Source: Streptomyces althioticus (lineage in GTDB: Bacteria; Actinomycetota; Actinomycetes; Streptomycetales; Streptomycetaceae). From it: a DNA stretch of 64,000 nt. The DNA is taken from positions 62,001 through 126,000 of the forward strand of contig BMSW01000008.1 in NCBI GenBank assembly GCA_014649355.1. The letters run 5' to 3'. Each line of letters starts with the position of its first letter. Position 1 is the stretch's first letter. Of this stretch, positions 26,151 through 35,006 are shown in pieces. The notes beneath the pieces are model-generated. The model ran no database searches and was not told the origin of the DNA. It was given only the letters and a program-made list of their open reading frames with translations. The position numbers and the translations under genes were made by a program.

Positions 26151-27401
26151 TCACCGAGCCTTGTTGACGGCGGCCTGGATCTGGAGCCACGTGGGGTCGG
26201 TCGAGTCGGCCTCGGTCGTGGTCGCGAGGTCGTTCACATTCCACGTGCGGGCGCCGTCGGTCAGGATGAGGTGGGTGTCCAGTTCGTCGGCCGGTATCTC
26301 GCGCGTCGACTGGAGGAATTGCGCGGCAGCGGCACTGGCGGCGTTGCGGTTCGCCGCGCCCGACGGCGTCGCAGTAGCCGGCTCCGCCAGCAGCACCAAC
26401 TCTCCCGCACTGCCGGCCAGGAGAAGACCGCCCGTCGCCGTCGCGGCCAACGCTGACGTCCGGGACCCGGACAGCACGTCATGCTCGACAGCTTGCCGTG
26501 TCTCGACGTCCACCTCGGCCAGCCTTCCGGCGGGCGTGCCGATCCACAGCGCGCCCGGTCGGGAGCCGAAGGCGATGTTGTGCGGCGACCAGGCTTCCAA
26601 CTGGTCGAGCCATTCCTGCGGGTACGGATAACCGGGGGAGGGCTCACCGAGGGTGGTGGCCAGCACCCGGCGTAGCGAGGGGAACTCGAAGACATCCACC
26701 GAGTGGTCGTACGCGTTGCCGCGGATCGCCATGTGCCGCCCGTCCGGGCTGAAGAGCGGGGTGCCGTAGCCGTCGCAGTCGAGGATCAACGCACGGTTGA
26801 GCAGGCGCATCTCGGTCGGCGCGCTCTCCTGGTCGACGCGCGCGAACAGGCAGTACGTCGCCCCCTGGTCACTGGCGAGTGTGGCGACGAGCCCGCCCCC
26901 GGGATGTTCCGAGACGCCCGTGTCCCACCAGGGCCCGGCACCGACGGCCCCGGAGACGAGGTGGAGGACGTCGGAGCTCTCCCAGTCGCCGCCCTCGACA
27001 CGGAAGGAGGGTGAACCCCACAGGGTCTGCCCGTCCGGGCTGAACGCGAGACTGCGATAGCCGGCCGTGACCGGGGCACCGTCGAGTGCGGAGACGCCGG
27101 CGGGCGTCCACCGCAGCACGCCGTCCTCACCCGCCACGACGAGAAACGGCTGCTCCGGGTGCCAGGCCACAGCGGGCGTCCGCCGAAGGCGCTCCCAGCC
27201 GAGGGCGTCTCCGTAGGGAGCCGAGGAGAGCCCCACGGAACCGAGCTCGCGGAACTGCTCTCCGCCGAACCCCCAGACGTGCACGGCCGGCCGCTGGGAA
27301 TCCAGGCAGGCCACGAGCTGCAGCCGCGGATGGCACACCAACTGCTCGACAACACGCACCCCACGGGCCGTCCCGCGAGCGACCACCTCAAGTTCAGTCA
27401 C
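26151..27401 (-). CDS. WD40-like beta-propeller protein
   Basis: 416 aa from GTG 27401. Repeating blade-like units are visible: VCHPRLQLVACLDSQRPAVHVWGF, AWHPEQPFLVVAGEDGVLRWTP, AFSPDGQTLWGSPSF, LFSPDGRHMAIRGNAYDHSVDVFEFP, and IAFGSRPGALWIGTPAGRLAEVDVETRQ. The FSPDG pattern is typical of WD40/TolB-like propellers. There is no signal peptide, so it is cytoplasmic. The C-terminal 80 residues (AAAQFLQSTREIPADELDTHLILTDGARTWNVNDLA) are a separate small domain. Probably a scaffold; no catalytic motif. Confidence 0.8.
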   Translation of the reverse strand: MTELEVVARGTARGVRVVEQLVCHPRLQLVACLDSQRPAVHVWGFGGEQFRELGSVGLSSAPYGDALGWERLRRTPAVAWHPEQPFLVVAGEDGVLRWTPAGVSALDGAPVTAGYRSLAFSPDGQTLWGSPSFRVEGGDWESSDVLHLVSGAVGAGPWWDTGVSEHPGGGLVATLASDQGATYCLFARVDQESAPTEMRLLNRALILDCDGYGTPLFSPDGRHMAIRGNAYDHSVDVFEFPSLRRVLATTLGEPSPGYPYPQEWLDQLEAWSPHNIAFGSRPGALWIGTPAGRLAEVDVETRQAVEHDVLSGSRTSALAATATGGLLLAGSAGELVLLAEPATATPSGAANRNAASAAAAQFLQSTREIPADELDTHLILTDGARTWNVNDLATTTEADSTDPTWLQIQAAVNKAR

Positions 27402-27495
27402 GCGGGCACCCTAGTGACCGCCACTGACAATCGATGCACCCGGCGGAGCCGCCCGCGCCGCCCTCGTTGTCGGTGCCCTGTGCCACGCTCGCCCC

Positions 27496-27867
27496 ATGAG
27501 CGATCACCCGACATCCCCCGTCACGCCGCCGCCCGGTCTCTGGGAGTCCATCGACGGCCTGTGTGCCTGGCTCGACGCCAACCGGCCGGTCGACGGCCCC
27601 GACGGGCTGCTGCTGCGGATCCTGAAGCTGTCGGAGGAGGTCGGCGAGGTCGCCCAGGCCGTGGTCGGCGCGACCGGCCAGAACCCGCGCAAGGGCACCA
27701 CACACACCTGGGACGACGTGCAGTCGGAGTTGTGCGACGTCGCCGTCACCGCCCTCGTGGCGCTGCGTACGCTCACCCCGGCCGCCCCCGAGGTGTTCGC
27801 CCGGCACCTGGAGGAGGTCACCCGGCGCTCGCTCGGGCCGCGTCGGCCGGATGTGTCCGAGGTCTGA
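27496..27867 (+). CDS. MazG-like nucleotide pyrophosphohydrolase
   Basis: 123 aa. The all-alpha NTP pyrophosphatase core is clear: LLLRILKLSEEVGEVAQAVVGATGQ contains the ExxE metal pair and DDVQSELCDVAVTALVAL the second ExxD pair. Such short MazG-like proteins remove pyrophosphate from (often abnormal) NTPs or dCTP. It is flanked by the divergent propeller gene and the convergent ABC ATPase gene, and no operon partner is seen. Confidence 0.9.
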   Translation: MSDHPTSPVTPPPGLWESIDGLCAWLDANRPVDGPDGLLLRILKLSEEVGEVAQAVVGATGQNPRKGTTHTWDDVQSELCDVAVTALVALRTLTPAAPEVFARHLEEVTRRSLGPRRPDVSEV

Positions 27868-27878
27868 GCCGACCTGGC

Positions 27879-28700
27879 TCAGGGCATCTTGTCCAGTGGC
27901 TGTGGCGGCGCGACGGCGCCACCAACACCCCCACCCCGCTTCGCCGCCTGGATCTCCTCGTACACCCGCGTGCGGAGCTGCGTGAAGCGCGGGTCCGCCC
28001 GGGTGTGGAGGTGGTCGCGGCGGGCCGGGAGGTCGACGGTGAGCTGTTCCTGGACGACGGTCGGGGACGACGACAGGACGACGACCCGTTCCCCCAGGTA
28101 GACCGCCTCGTCGATGTCGTGGGTGATGAACAGGACGGTCACGCCGAGTTCCTGCCACAGCCGGCGGACCAGGTCCTCCAGATCCGCGCGGGTCTGCGCG
28201 TCGACCGCCGCGAACGGCTCGTCCATCAGCAGCACTTCCGGCTCGTACGCCACCGCCCGCGCGATGGCGACGCGCTGCTGCATGCCGCCGGACAGCTGCC
28301 AGGGGTAGGCGCCCGCGGTGTCGTCGAGGCCGACGGCGTGCAGGGCGTGCTCGACCAGCTCCCGGCGGCGGGCCTTCGTCACGTGCTTCTTCTGGCGCAG
28401 CGGCAGTTCGACGTTGTCGCGTACCCGCATCCAGGGGAAGAGGCTGCGCCCGTACTCCTGGAAGACCACCGCCGTCCCGGGCGGCGGCCCGGTGACCCGC
28501 TGCCCCCGCAGCACGACCTCGCCGGAGGTGGGTTCGAGCAGACCGGCGACGCATTTCAGCAGCGTCGTCTTGCCGCACCCGGACGGGCCGACGACGCAGA
28601 CCAGTTCACCGGCGTCCAGGGAGAACGTGAGGTCGCGTACCGCCTCGACGTGCCGGCCGTGTCCCTCGTAGACCTTCCGCAAGGCCCTCACGTCGAGCAT
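27879..28700 (-). CDS. ABC transporter ATP-binding protein (nitrate/sulfonate/taurine type)
   Basis: 273 aa. Walker A GPSGCGKTT, Q-loop VFQEYGRSLFPWM, signature LSGGMQQRVAIARA, Walker B VLLMDEPFAAVD and H-loop FITHDIDEA are all intact. The sequence matches the SsuB/TauB/NrtD class. It is the last gene of a four-gene import operon: lipoprotein, two permeases, ATPase, with a 40-bp gap before it. The substrate may be an alkanesulfonate, taurine, nitrate or pyrimidine precursor; nothing nearby decides it. Confidence 0.94.
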   Translation of the reverse strand: MLDVRALRKVYEGHGRHVEAVRDLTFSLDAGELVCVVGPSGCGKTTLLKCVAGLLEPTSGEVVLRGQRVTGPPPGTAVVFQEYGRSLFPWMRVRDNVELPLRQKKHVTKARRRELVEHALHAVGLDDTAGAYPWQLSGGMQQRVAIARAVAYEPEVLLMDEPFAAVDAQTRADLEDLVRRLWQELGVTVLFITHDIDEAVYLGERVVVLSSSPTVVQEQLTVDLPARRDHLHTRADPRFTQLRTRVYEEIQAAKRGGGVGGAVAPPQPLDKMP

Positions 28701-28740
28701 GTGCCGTCCTTTCGTGGGTGCGTGCGGCCGTCGTCGCCCG

Positions 28741-29556
28741 TCATGACGTCCTCCGGGACCGGCGCAGGCCGTGGTACCAGGCCAGGGCGCGGCGTTCCAC
28801 GGCCCGGAACACCAGGGCGAGGAGCACGCCGAGCAGACCGAGCAGCAGGATGCCGCTCCACATCTCCGGGATCGCGAAACTCCGCTGGAACTGGACGACG
28901 GCGAAGCCCAGTCCGTTGCTGGCCGCGAACATCTCGCTGATGACCATGAGGATGACGCCGATGGACAGTGCCTGCCGCAGCCCCGCGAAGATCTGCGGGG
29001 ACGCGGACGGAAGCACCAGGTGACGCAGGCGCGCGAGGCCCCCGACGCCGTAGGCGCGGGCGGTCTCGGCCAGCACACTGTCGACCGCCCGTACGCCCTC
29101 GACCGTGTTCAGCAGCACCGGCCAGACGCACCCGGAGACGATGACGACGACCTTCATGGTGTCGCCGATCCCCGCGAAGAGCATGATGACGGGCACCAGG
29201 ACGGGCGGCGGCACGGCCCGCAGGAACTCCAGCACCGGTTCCGTGACGGCCCGCACGCGCGGGAACGTGCCGATGACGACACCGAGCGCCACGCCGAGGA
29301 CGCCCGCCGCGGTGAAGCCGATCAGCAGCCGCAGGACGCTGGGCACCACGTCGGTGGTGATCCGCTCAGCCGTCCACACCTCCCGCCCGGTCTCCAGAAT
29401 GGTGCGCAACGGCGGCCAGTAGACGTCCGTGCTGCCGGCGGAGACGGCCCACCAGACGGCCGCGAGGACGACGGGCAGACCGAGGGCGAGCAGCAGCCGC
29501 CGCAGGGCCGTACGCGGGAGCAGGACCGGGGGACGACGGGCAGGCGCGCGCTTCAC
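28741..29556 (-). CDS. ABC transporter permease (SsuC-like), second of two
   Basis: 271 aa from GTG 29556, overlapping the previous stop (GTGA). Six helices. The EAA loop is present (EGVRAVDSVLAETARAYGVGGLARLRHLVLPSASPQIFAGLR), which docks on the ATPase. It is paired with a different permease upstream, so the channel is probably a heterodimer, unlike the single-permease Ssu/Tau systems. Confidence 0.92.
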   Translation of the reverse strand: MKRAPARRPPVLLPRTALRRLLLALGLPVVLAAVWWAVSAGSTDVYWPPLRTILETGREVWTAERITTDVVPSVLRLLIGFTAAGVLGVALGVVIGTFPRVRAVTEPVLEFLRAVPPPVLVPVIMLFAGIGDTMKVVVIVSGCVWPVLLNTVEGVRAVDSVLAETARAYGVGGLARLRHLVLPSASPQIFAGLRQALSIGVILMVISEMFAASNGLGFAVVQFQRSFAIPEMWSGILLLGLLGVLLALVFRAVERRALAWYHGLRRSRRTS

Positions 29557-30377
29557 GGACTCACCTCGCCCCGCACGGACTGGTGCCACGCCAGCGAGCG
29601 CCGCTCCACCGCACGTGCGCCCGCGTTGATCAGGACGCCGATGAGTCCGGTGACGGCGACCAGCGCGTACATGTCGGGGACGGCGTGGGAAGTCTGCGCG
29701 ACGGCGATGCGGGCGCCGAGGCCGGGCGCGCCGATTACCAGTTCGGCGGTGATCGCGAGGACGAGGGACACGGCCGCGGCGAGCCGTACGCCGGTCATGA
29801 CGTAGGGCAGGGCGGTCGGCCACAGCACGTGGCGGATCCGGGCCCAGGTCCCCAGGCCGTAAGAGCGGGCGGTCTCCTCCGCCACGGGGTCGGTGTCCTG
29901 GACCCCGTACAGAACCTGGACGAGGACCTGCCAGAACGCGGCGTAGACCACCAGCAGCAGGGTGGAGCGCAGATCGGTGCCGAACAGCAGGACGGCGAGG
30001 GGGATCAGGGCCACCGAGGGGATGGGCCGCAGGAACTCGACGGTACTGGCCGTCGCCTCCCGCAGATACGGGACGATGCTGATCACCATGCCCGCCGTGA
30101 TGCCCGCGGCGGTGGCGATGAGGAGGCCGAGGGCCCAGCCGGTCAGGGTGTCGCCGAGCGCCGTCCAGAAGGCGGCGTCGGACGTCTCCTCCGCCAGGGC
30201 GGCGGCGATGCTGCTGGTGGGCGGAAGGTGGTCGGGAGAGACGAATCCGAGCCGTGGCAGCGCCTCGATCAGGGCGAGGAAGCCGCAGAGCCCGGCGAGG
30301 CCGAGCAGGGCGTTGCCCCGCCCGGCCCCGCGTCGGCGGACGTCCGAGGGACCGCCATTCACCGCTGCCCGGGTCAC
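29553..30377 (-). CDS. ABC transporter permease (SsuC-like), first of two
   Basis: 274 aa from GTG, overlapping the lipoprotein gene stop by 4 bp and the next permease start by 4 bp. The EAA loop is YGVQDTDPVAEETARSYGLGTWARIRHVLWPTALPYVMTGVR. About six transmembrane helices. It differs clearly from the second permease while sharing the AGARAVERRSLAWHQS / FRAVERRALAWYHG ending, which suggests an old duplication. Confidence 0.92.
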   Translation of the reverse strand: MTRAAVNGGPSDVRRRGAGRGNALLGLAGLCGFLALIEALPRLGFVSPDHLPPTSSIAAALAEETSDAAFWTALGDTLTGWALGLLIATAAGITAGMVISIVPYLREATASTVEFLRPIPSVALIPLAVLLFGTDLRSTLLLVVYAAFWQVLVQVLYGVQDTDPVAEETARSYGLGTWARIRHVLWPTALPYVMTGVRLAAAVSLVLAITAELVIGAPGLGARIAVAQTSHAVPDMYALVAVTGLIGVLINAGARAVERRSLAWHQSVRGEVSP

Positions 30378-31339
30378 GGCAGCAGCGTGTCCAGGTCAGG
30401 AGCCTCGTCGAACAGGCCGTCCTGGCGGCCGAGTTCACCCAGCCGCTCCAGCGATGCGCGGTCCGGCTCCTCGGGCCAGCGGGGGAGCGTCAGGGCCTGC
30501 AGCGTCTTCTCGGGGATCTTGGTGTAGGTGGCGAGGATCTCCCGGACCTCGTCCGGGTGACTGCCGGCGTAGGCGAGGGACTCACGGGTCGCCTCGGCGA
30601 ACTTCTTCACCAGCTCCGGGTCCTGCTGGGCCAGCTTGTCGGAGGTGAAGTAGAGGGCGATGGTGAGGTCGGGCGAGACGTCCACGAAGTTGGAGGCGAC
30701 GACCCGTGCGCCCTGCTCCTCGGCGACGGAGAGGGAGGGTTCGACGACCCAGGCCGCGTCGACCTGCCCGGCGGCCAGGGCGGCGGGCATCTGGTCGAAG
30801 GCCAGCTCCACGAACTGCACGCTCTTCGGGTCGCCGCCGGCCTTGCGCACGGATTCCCGTACGGAGGTGTCGCCGATGTTCTTCAGCGTGTTGACCGCGA
30901 CCTTCTTCCCGGCCAGGTCCTTCGGCGACTTGACCGGGCTGTCCCCCTTGACGACGACACCGCCGAAGTCCGCGCCCGCCTTCCCGGTGGAGGCCACACC
31001 GTTGGCGACTGCCTTCACGGGGACGTTGCGGCTCCGGGCGACCATCAGCGAGGTCGTGTTGCTGAACCCGAACTCGAACTGGCCGCTGACCACGCCGGGC
31101 ACGATCGCGGCGCCGCCCTGGCTGGTCTCCAGCGTGAGGTCCAGGCCGCGCTTCTTGTAGAAGCCCTGCTTCACTCCGAGGTAGACGGGGGCCACGTCGA
31201 CGATGGGGATCACACCGACCTTCACGGTGGTCACACCGTCCGACGACGAGCCGGAATCATCGGACGAGGACGACCCGCAGGCCGTGGCCGTGACGGCGAG
31301 CAACGCGACGGCGGCAAGTCCGGCTGGCAGACGACGCAC
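30374..31339 (-). CDS. ABC transporter substrate-binding lipoprotein (SsuA/NMT1-like)
   Basis: 321 aa from GTG with AGGAGG upstream. A lipoprotein signal (LAAVALLAVTATACGSSSS) has the lipobox TATAC, followed by a Ser/Asp-rich linker. The binding domain shows KVGVIPIVDVAPVYLGVKQGFYKKRGLDLTLE, the opening of SsuA/TauA/NMT1-like proteins, and DFGGVVVKGDSPVKSPKDLAGKKVAVN. It catches the substrate outside the membrane and passes it to the two-permease channel. First gene of the operon. Confidence 0.93.
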   Translation of the reverse strand: MRRLPAGLAAVALLAVTATACGSSSSDDSGSSSDGVTTVKVGVIPIVDVAPVYLGVKQGFYKKRGLDLTLETSQGGAAIVPGVVSGQFEFGFSNTTSLMVARSRNVPVKAVANGVASTGKAGADFGGVVVKGDSPVKSPKDLAGKKVAVNTLKNIGDTSVRESVRKAGGDPKSVQFVELAFDQMPAALAAGQVDAAWVVEPSLSVAEEQGARVVASNFVDVSPDLTIALYFTSDKLAQQDPELVKKFAEATRESLAYAGSHPDEVREILATYTKIPEKTLQALTLPRWPEEPDRASLERLGELGRQDGLFDEAPDLDTLLP

Positions 31340-31400
31340 AGGGCCTCCTGGTGAGTCACGGTGTGGGTGTGCGCAGGCCGTACGAACGTTGATGCGGGGG

Positions 31401-31430
31401 AACCTAGGGCCCCGCCCGGCAGGGGGTCAA
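31401..31430 (-). promoter_or_regulatory. Promoter of the ABC importer operon
   Basis: On the minus strand TTGACC (31430-31425) and TAGGTT (31406-31401) are separated by 18 bp, a good housekeeping-sigma match 62 bp upstream of the GTG start. Confidence 0.55.
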
Positions 31431-31563
31431 CCCATCGGTAGGACAGTCTTCAACGACCGTGACCGCACTCGGGGTCCGGTTCGCGCTCTTGACACGGACC
31501 GGCTCCTCCGCGCCGTTCACGGCGGGTCAGGCCTGCCCCGGAGTACGCAGGTAGCCTGCACGC

Positions 31564-32367
31564 GTGACCCACACAGACGCGCGTGCCGACGACACGGAGA
31601 CAGCCATAGCCGCGGCGCGGGCCGGGGCGGACGTCGCCAGGGACATGTACGGGCAACACCTCGCCCGGATCGACAAGGGCGCCGGTGACTTCGCCACCGA
31701 GGCCGACGTCGCAGCCGAGAAGGCCATCCTCGACGTCATCCGCGCCGCACGGCCCGACGACGCCTTCCTCGGGGAGGAGGGCGGGCAGCGAGGCGCTGCC
31801 GGCGCCGCACGGCAGTGGCTCGTCGACCCCCTCTGCGGCACGCTCAACTACGCCGTCGGCACCATGCTGGTCGCCGTCAACGTGGCCCTGCGCGGCGGCC
31901 CCGCCGCCGTGGCCGATCCCTTCGGCGGCGACGTCTTCCTCACCGACGGACACACCGCCCACGTCCGGCGACAGGACGGCACGGAGGACACCCCGCTCAC
32001 CCCCACCCCGGACACCCGCCTGGTCGACCTCAACCTCGACCCGCCCTTCCCGAGCGCACCCGGCCACCGGGCGGTCGGCCTCCTGACTCACCCGGACTTC
32101 ACCGAACGCTTCCGCCCCCGCGTCGGCTCCACCTCGCTCGCCCTCGCCTGGGTCGCCGCCGGGAAACGCGCCGCGTACGTCACCGACGGCGGTGACCTCA
32201 CCGCGAGCGTGCACTTCGCGGCCGGTATCGCCCTGTGCCGCGCCGCCGGCTGTGTCATGACCGGCATCGACGGAGCCCCGCTCGGCCCGGCCGGCCGCGG
32301 ACTGGTGGCCGCCGCCGACGAGGACACGCACGCCCGGCTGCTGGCGATGCTGCGTCAGCCCGGGTGA
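31564..32367 (+). CDS. Inositol monophosphatase-family protein with altered metal motif
   Basis: 267 aa from GTG. The fold is that of IMPase/FBPase: DFATEADVAAEKAILDVIR, the metal ligand pair FLGEEGG, then WLVDPLCGTLNYAVG where active family members have DPIDGTxNF. The second Asp is Cys. The C-terminal WDxxAG motif is also not evident. Similar DPLCGT proteins occur in actinobacteria, but the change removes a metal ligand, so activity is uncertain. Confidence 0.85.
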   Translation: MTHTDARADDTETAIAAARAGADVARDMYGQHLARIDKGAGDFATEADVAAEKAILDVIRAARPDDAFLGEEGGQRGAAGAARQWLVDPLCGTLNYAVGTMLVAVNVALRGGPAAVADPFGGDVFLTDGHTAHVRRQDGTEDTPLTPTPDTRLVDLNLDPPFPSAPGHRAVGLLTHPDFTERFRPRVGSTSLALAWVAAGKRAAYVTDGGDLTASVHFAAGIALCRAAGCVMTGIDGAPLGPAGRGLVAAADEDTHARLLAMLRQPG

Positions 32368-32454
32368 TCCCCTCCCGAGGGCGGGCGGTCACAGCGGCGG
32401 CCATCGGGCCGCCCTCATGGATGTGATGGCGGAAGACGAAGGGAACGAACGCAC

Positions 32455-32853
32455 ATGACACAGACCCGCACCACCACGGCACCGGCGACCAGCAACTTAC
32501 TGGCGGGAATCGTCGCCGACGGCGCCTTCAAGGCGGTGCTCGGCGCCGCCTTCCTGATCGCCGCTTCCCAGCTCGGAGAACTCCTCGGCACAACCACCTG
32601 GTTGACGACGGTTGCAGGCATAGCCCTGCTGCTCGGCGGCGGCATCGAGATCAGACTCGCGCGCAAGCGCCCGCTCCGCACGTACCTACGCCTCATGGTC
32701 GCCTACGACACCGGCTGGGTCCTGACAGCGCTCGCCGGCTACCTGGTGGCACGGCAGGGAGGAACCGCAGGGGGAGAGGTGTGGATCGGATACCAGACAG
32801 CCGCGCCCCTCGTCTTCGCCGTTCTGCTGCTGAAGGCCACCCCGGCCCGCTAG
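32455..32853 (+). CDS. Small four-helix membrane protein
   Basis: 132 aa. Four hydrophobic segments: about residues 20-42, 48-65, 82-100 and 112-128, with short loops. No charged active residues in the helices and no known motif. It stands alone between the IMPase-like gene and the convergent metallo-beta-lactamase-fold gene. I do not recognise the family; DoxX- or DUF-type small integral membrane proteins look similar. Confidence 0.75.
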   Translation: MTQTRTTTAPATSNLLAGIVADGAFKAVLGAAFLIAASQLGELLGTTTWLTTVAGIALLLGGGIEIRLARKRPLRTYLRLMVAYDTGWVLTALAGYLVARQGGTAGGEVWIGYQTAAPLVFAVLLLKATPAR

Positions 32854-32864
32854 GCCGACGCCGG

Positions 32865-33797
32865 TCAGGCGCGGGAGAACGGCGCCCACCGGGCCAGCCC
32901 GAACCCGCCGCCCTCCCGCCGGATCTCGAAGGCACCCTGCCCCGGCAGATGGGCGGGGAACACCAGGGCGCGGTGGTCGGCCGCGTACGCGAACATGCGG
33001 GCGCGGCTGACGCGGGCGCCCTCCTCGTCCTCCTCGAAGCAGCTGTTCAGGTGCGGCTCGTGGATCTGGACCGCCCCGTGCAGCAGGTCCCCGGCGAACA
33101 CCGCCCGCTCACCCCCGGACTCCAGGTGGACGACCGCCGAACCCGGGGTGTGGCCGGGGGCCGGTTCCAGGCGGAGGCTGCCGTCGATGACGTACGAGTC
33201 CTCCCACGTCGTGACGAGCCCCGCGTCGATCACCGGCTGCACGCTGTCCTCGTACACGTTCTGGTTGCCCCGCCCGAACCGCGTGCGGTGCAGGTTGTCG
33301 GGATGCCAGTACGTCACGTCGACCTCCGGCATCAGATACGTCGCGTGGGGGAAGGTGGGCACCCAGTCGCGGCCGTCGAGGCGGGTGTTCCAGCCGACGT
33401 GGTCGTCGTGCAGATGGGTGTTGACCACGAGGTCGACGTCCTCAGGGCGGACGCCGGCGGCGGCCAGACGGGACAGGTAACCCGTGTCCAGGTACGACCA
33501 GATCGGTTGCAGCGGACGGTACTTGCCGTTCCCCGCCCCCGTGTCGATCACGATGGTCCGGCCCTCGCTGCGCAGCACCCACGACTGGGTGGCGACGCGG
33601 GTCAGGTCGGTACGGGCGTCCCAGTGGTCCGGGTCCAGCAGCGTGGCATGCCGCTGCCACTCCTCCGGCGTGCTGCCGGGGAAGAAGACGTCGGTCGTCA
33701 TCGGGGAGATGTCGCAGAACTCGATCACCCGGGTGATCTCGACGTCCCCCAGGCGGACCGTGGTGACCTGGGGTGGTGCTGTACGGGCGGTGGGCAT
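32865..33797 (-). CDS. Metallo-beta-lactamase-fold hydrolase
   Basis: 310 aa from ATG 33797, with AAGGAG upstream. The zinc motif HxHxDH is in LVVNTHLHDDHVGWN (about residues 115-129), with further ligands in APGHTPGSAVVHL and FAGDLLHGAVQIHEP. This set fits the AHL-lactonase/MBL-fold branch rather than beta-lactamases. It is divergent from an XRE regulator, with about 170 bp between them, and likely controlled by it. The substrate is unknown; quorum-type lactones are one possibility. Confidence 0.9.
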   Translation of the reverse strand: MPTARTAPPQVTTVRLGDVEITRVIEFCDISPMTTDVFFPGSTPEEWQRHATLLDPDHWDARTDLTRVATQSWVLRSEGRTIVIDTGAGNGKYRPLQPIWSYLDTGYLSRLAAAGVRPEDVDLVVNTHLHDDHVGWNTRLDGRDWVPTFPHATYLMPEVDVTYWHPDNLHRTRFGRGNQNVYEDSVQPVIDAGLVTTWEDSYVIDGSLRLEPAPGHTPGSAVVHLESGGERAVFAGDLLHGAVQIHEPHLNSCFEEDEEGARVSRARMFAYAADHRALVFPAHLPGQGAFEIRREGGGFGLARWAPFSRA

Positions 33798-33965
33798 GGG
33801 TCTCCTTCGTACGGGGCCGGAGCAGGGGTGCCGGGCCGCCTCCGCTGCCGGCGGGACGGCCGTACGACCGACTCTGCGGCCCCCGCCCGCCGGCCACCAG
33901 TCCCGCCCCTGCCTACCCCTGACAGGTGCAGGCTCCCGCCCACCGCCCCCGCGCATACTGGGCCC

Positions 33966-34862
33966 ATGGACCGCACATCACCGCTCGGCGCGTTCCTGAA
34001 GGCGCGCCGGGCGAGGCTGAGCCCCGACGACGTCGGCCTGCCCCGGTACGGGGACCGCCGGCGCGTCCCCGGGTTACGCCGCGAGGAGGTCGCGCTGCTC
34101 GCGGGCGTCAGCGCCGGCTACTACACGCGGCTCGAACAGGGGCAACAGGCCAACGCCTCACCGGAGGTGCTCGACGCGTTGGCGCGGGCGTTGCACCTGT
34201 CCCCGGCCGAACGGGACCATCTGCACGATCTGTCCTCGACGACCGGCCACCGCACCCGCCACCCGGCCTCCCCGGCCGCCGCCGAGACGGTCTCCGCCGA
34301 CCTGCGCACCCTGCTGACCACCATGGCCGCCCACATCCCGGCCCTGGTCGTCGGCCGCCGCAACGACGTCCTGGCGTGGAACGGGACCGGCCACGCGCTC
34401 CTCGCACCTCACCTGGACTTCGCCGCGCCCGACGATCCCGGCACCCGCCCCAACCTGTCCCGCCTGGTCTTCCTGGACGCCCCCACCCGCGCCCTCTACC
34501 GGGACTGGCCCGCGAAGGCCCGCGCGGTGGTCGGCAACCTTCGCATCCTGGCCGCGCGCAACCCGGAAGACACCCACCTCGCCGCGCTGATCACCGAACT
34601 AGCGGAAAGAAGCGCGGAGTTCGTGACCATGTGGAACGCCCACACCGTCGACCCATGCGGCCGGGACGTACACGCCCTCGCCCACCCGGTCGTCGGCGAA
34701 CTGATCGTGACCCAGCAGACGTTCGACGTCCCGAAGGAACCGCACCAGTCCCTGGTCACCTTCACGGCGGAACCCGGCTCGCCCTCGGCGGCAGCCCTGC
34801 AAGCCCTGAAATCCCGTGGTCGGGCCGCCGGCGCCCCCGTACCGTATGCCTCCACGCCCTGA
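33966..34862 (+). CDS. XRE family regulator with MmyB-like ligand domain
   Basis: 298 aa from ATG 33966. The HTH is at about residues 10-80 (VPGLRREEVALLAGVSAGYYTRLEQGQQANASPEVLDALARALHLS). The C-terminal MmyB-like domain (ALVVGRRNDVLAWNGTGHALL to VGELIVTQQTFDVPKEPHQSLVTFTAEPGS) is a PAS-like fold reported to bind fatty acids in Actinobacteria. In this family the regulator usually controls the adjacent divergent gene, here the MBL-fold hydrolase. Confidence 0.93.
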   Translation: MDRTSPLGAFLKARRARLSPDDVGLPRYGDRRRVPGLRREEVALLAGVSAGYYTRLEQGQQANASPEVLDALARALHLSPAERDHLHDLSSTTGHRTRHPASPAAAETVSADLRTLLTTMAAHIPALVVGRRNDVLAWNGTGHALLAPHLDFAAPDDPGTRPNLSRLVFLDAPTRALYRDWPAKARAVVGNLRILAARNPEDTHLAALITELAERSAEFVTMWNAHTVDPCGRDVHALAHPVVGELIVTQQTFDVPKEPHQSLVTFTAEPGSPSAAALQALKSRGRAAGAPVPYASTP

Positions 34863-34886
34863 CGCGGACGGGAGGAGGCGAGTGCC

Positions 34887-34949
34887 ATGCGTTTCACCCA
34901 TACACAGCGCTCCCATCTCCACTGTCCCGGCGTGCACGACGAGTTCTGA
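34887..34949 (+). CDS. Putative 20-aa leader peptide upstream of a GNAT gene
   Basis: ATG 34887 encodes 20 residues, MRFTHTQRSHLHCPGVHDEF, ending at TGA 34947-34949. GGAGGAGG at 34871-34878 gives it a far better ribosome site than most genes here. After its stop, CCGGGA (34950-34956 region) can pair with TCCCGG (34994-34999), which abuts the Shine-Dalgarno site of the downstream GNAT, so translation of the peptide could open or close that site. The His-rich, Cys-containing sequence may sense translation. Inferred, not proven. Confidence 0.5.
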   Translation: MRFTHTQRSHLHCPGVHDEF

Positions 34950-35006
34950 CCGGGAGCGCTTCACGCAGCGGCATGCGACCCCGCATGCGACATCCCGGAG
35001 GATTCC

